From: an uncultured Lachnospiraceae bacterium
GTDB lineage: Bacteria; Bacillota; Clostridia; Lachnospirales; Lachnospiraceae
DNA length: 6,117 nucleotides
Reading direction: 5' to 3'
Assembly (NCBI GenBank): GCA_910579735.1
Contig: CAJTUZ010000049.1
Location: 1 to 6,117 of the forward strand
Below the pieces are notes generated by a model. It ran no database searches, was not told the origin of the DNA, and worked only from the letters and a program-made list of their open reading frames with translations. Position numbers and translations under genes: made by a program. Positions 5,271 through 6,117 of this stretch are shown here, piece by piece; position 1 is the stretch's first letter, and the number at the start of each line of letters is the position of its first letter.

Positions 5271-6056
5271 TTAGTCAAAAAGAACGAAGTCCCAAAGATC
5301 GCTTTTGCCGGTACAGAGGCTGGGCAGAGAAGAAAATTCGAAGCCGAGCGTCGTCGGATCGGAACCGCCTGTAATATCGAATGTGCCGTTAAATTCGGCT
5401 CTGTCAATGATGATCTGTCCATGGAAAAGATTGTCACAGCTGTCCTGGCAGGTTACATCGATGAACAACTGCAGCGTCTTGCCGTAATGGCTGGCGTCAT
5501 TGGAAATTTTCGTGCCGGTTACTTCGGCATCATAGAAGGCGATTACTTCCGTACCGTCTTCTACGTCGCCTGCAAAGAAGGTGATCTCTTTGGTATCGGG
5601 ATCGTAGGAGAATTCACCGGCTGCGGGTGTGCCGCTTGTCTGTGTGAGTCTTTCTCCGCCGGAAATATAAGCGTTATTTGTGTCTCTGATATAGATCGTA
5701 CCGATCTCGTTGCCGACTTCTCCAATGGCTGTTTCGCTTGTAAGAGCCTTATTACCGGATACGGTAATTGCATCTGTGTATCTGATGACATGCTCGCCAT
5801 CGTTGATTTCGGCGCCGAGCATAGCGGCCAGTGCGCCGCCGGATAACATACCGTTGGTACCTTTACCGGTAACCTTTTTACTCTTTTTCAAAGAGCTGAT
5901 GATCCTGCCGCCTTTACCTGTAATGTCGGCTTTTTCTTCCTCATGGGATAATGTGAAATCATTCAGTTCGTCGAGGATCATGTCCAGGCTGCCGTTTGTC
6001 CGGTCAAAACCTGTGATCTGGTCATAAGATGTAATTGTAAACTTATCAATATTCAT
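5271..6056 (-). CDS. Phage structural protein, probably tail-related
   Basis: The protein is 261 residues, soluble, mostly beta-rich, with no signal peptide or membrane helix. The N-terminal region has LDMILDELNDFTLSHEEEKA followed by DITGKGGRIISSLKKSKKVTGKGTNG (about 24-69). The middle has GNEIGTIYIRDT and EFSYDPDTKEITFFAGDVEDGTEVIAFYDAEVTG (about 115-181), and the last third has LFIDVTCQDSCDN and DRAEFNGTFDITGG. I recognise this layout from structural proteins of Bacillota phages, where it is often left as hypothetical; a tail-tube or other virion role fits best but is inferred. A perfect AGGAGG (6064-6069) lies 7 bases upstream of the ATG, the strongest ribosome binding site in the window, consistent with a highly produced virion protein. 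It heads the visible part of the late operon. Confidence 0.65.
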   Translation of the reverse strand: MNIDKFTITSYDQITGFDRTNGSLDMILDELNDFTLSHEEEKADITGKGGRIISSLKKSKKVTGKGTNGMLSGGALAAMLGAEINDGEHVIRYTDAITVSGNKALTSETAIGEVGNEIGTIYIRDTNNAYISGGERLTQTSGTPAAGEFSYDPDTKEITFFAGDVEDGTEVIAFYDAEVTGTKISNDASHYGKTLQLFIDVTCQDSCDNLFHGQIIIDRAEFNGTFDITGGSDPTTLGFEFSSLPSLCTGKSDLWDFVLFD

Positions 6057-6081
6057 TGATAGTCCTCCTAGTATAATAATG

Positions 6082-6102
6082 ATATAGCCACAAGAGCTAT
6101 AT
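6082..6102 (-). promoter_or_regulatory. Leader hairpin upstream of the structural gene
   Basis: Arms 6082-6088 and 6096-6102 (ATATAGC and GCTATAT) are perfect 7-bp reverse complements around a 7-base loop, ending about 13 bases before the AGGAGG of the structural gene. There is no T tract after it on the minus strand, so it is not an obvious terminator. It may protect or present a highly translated message, or mark an RNA-processing site. The window ends 15 bases beyond it, so the upstream context is missing. Confidence 0.4.
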
Positions 6103-6117
6103 AGTTAATAAGTTACA

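Noticed and set aside
5196..5846. 216-codon plus-strand frame opposite the structural gene
   Set aside because: It lies antisense to a well-supported gene with an AGGAGG site; the Gly, Ala and Cys-rich translation looks like the complement of that gene, and it has no ribosome binding site.

Overview
The window looks like the late (tail and lysis) end of a temperate phage or prophage of a low-GC Gram-positive host (Bacillota, probably a clostridial lineage). The evidence is an LLH-type holin followed at once by a two-domain NlpC/P60-like plus GH25 endolysin, a phage structural protein of a type common in Bacillota phages, several small membrane proteins, and AGGAGG-type ribosome binding sites. 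All eight confident protein genes are on the minus strand, so transcription runs from high to low coordinates. No host housekeeping gene is visible, so integrated prophage and free phage cannot be told apart.

In transcription order: a structural protein, probably tail-related (6056-5271); a 61-residue six-cysteine zinc-finger-like protein (5264-5079); a full-length but divergent NifS/IscS-type cysteine desulfurase (5051-3912); a two-helix membrane protein (3884-3483); the LLH holin (3469-3047); the endolysin (3043-1904); and a membrane-anchored coiled-coil protein (1788-1267). The first six are tightly packed, with gaps of 3 to 27 bases. The ribosome binding sites of the holin and endolysin overlap the end of the preceding gene, which suggests one coupled operon ending in host lysis. 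The desulfurase sits in this late operon with no sulfur-relay partner in view.

A second block follows an AT-rich gap: a DUF3800-family putative nuclease gene (1128-403) of much lower GC than the late genes. It has a candidate promoter of its own, overlapped by an inverted repeat. This looks like an independently acquired accessory ('moron') gene.

Just past the DUF3800 stop codon, still on the minus strand, is a near-consensus promoter (TTGACA, 17 bases, TGCTATAGT). It is followed by a two-part hairpin starting at the predicted transcription start, and about 85 bases later by a 13-bp perfect hairpin ending in a T-rich tract. Together these predict a roughly 120-nt small RNA with three copies of GGTGTGACC. 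This is the most interesting unexplained element in the window. The remaining 240 bases are AT-rich and hold no convincing gene.
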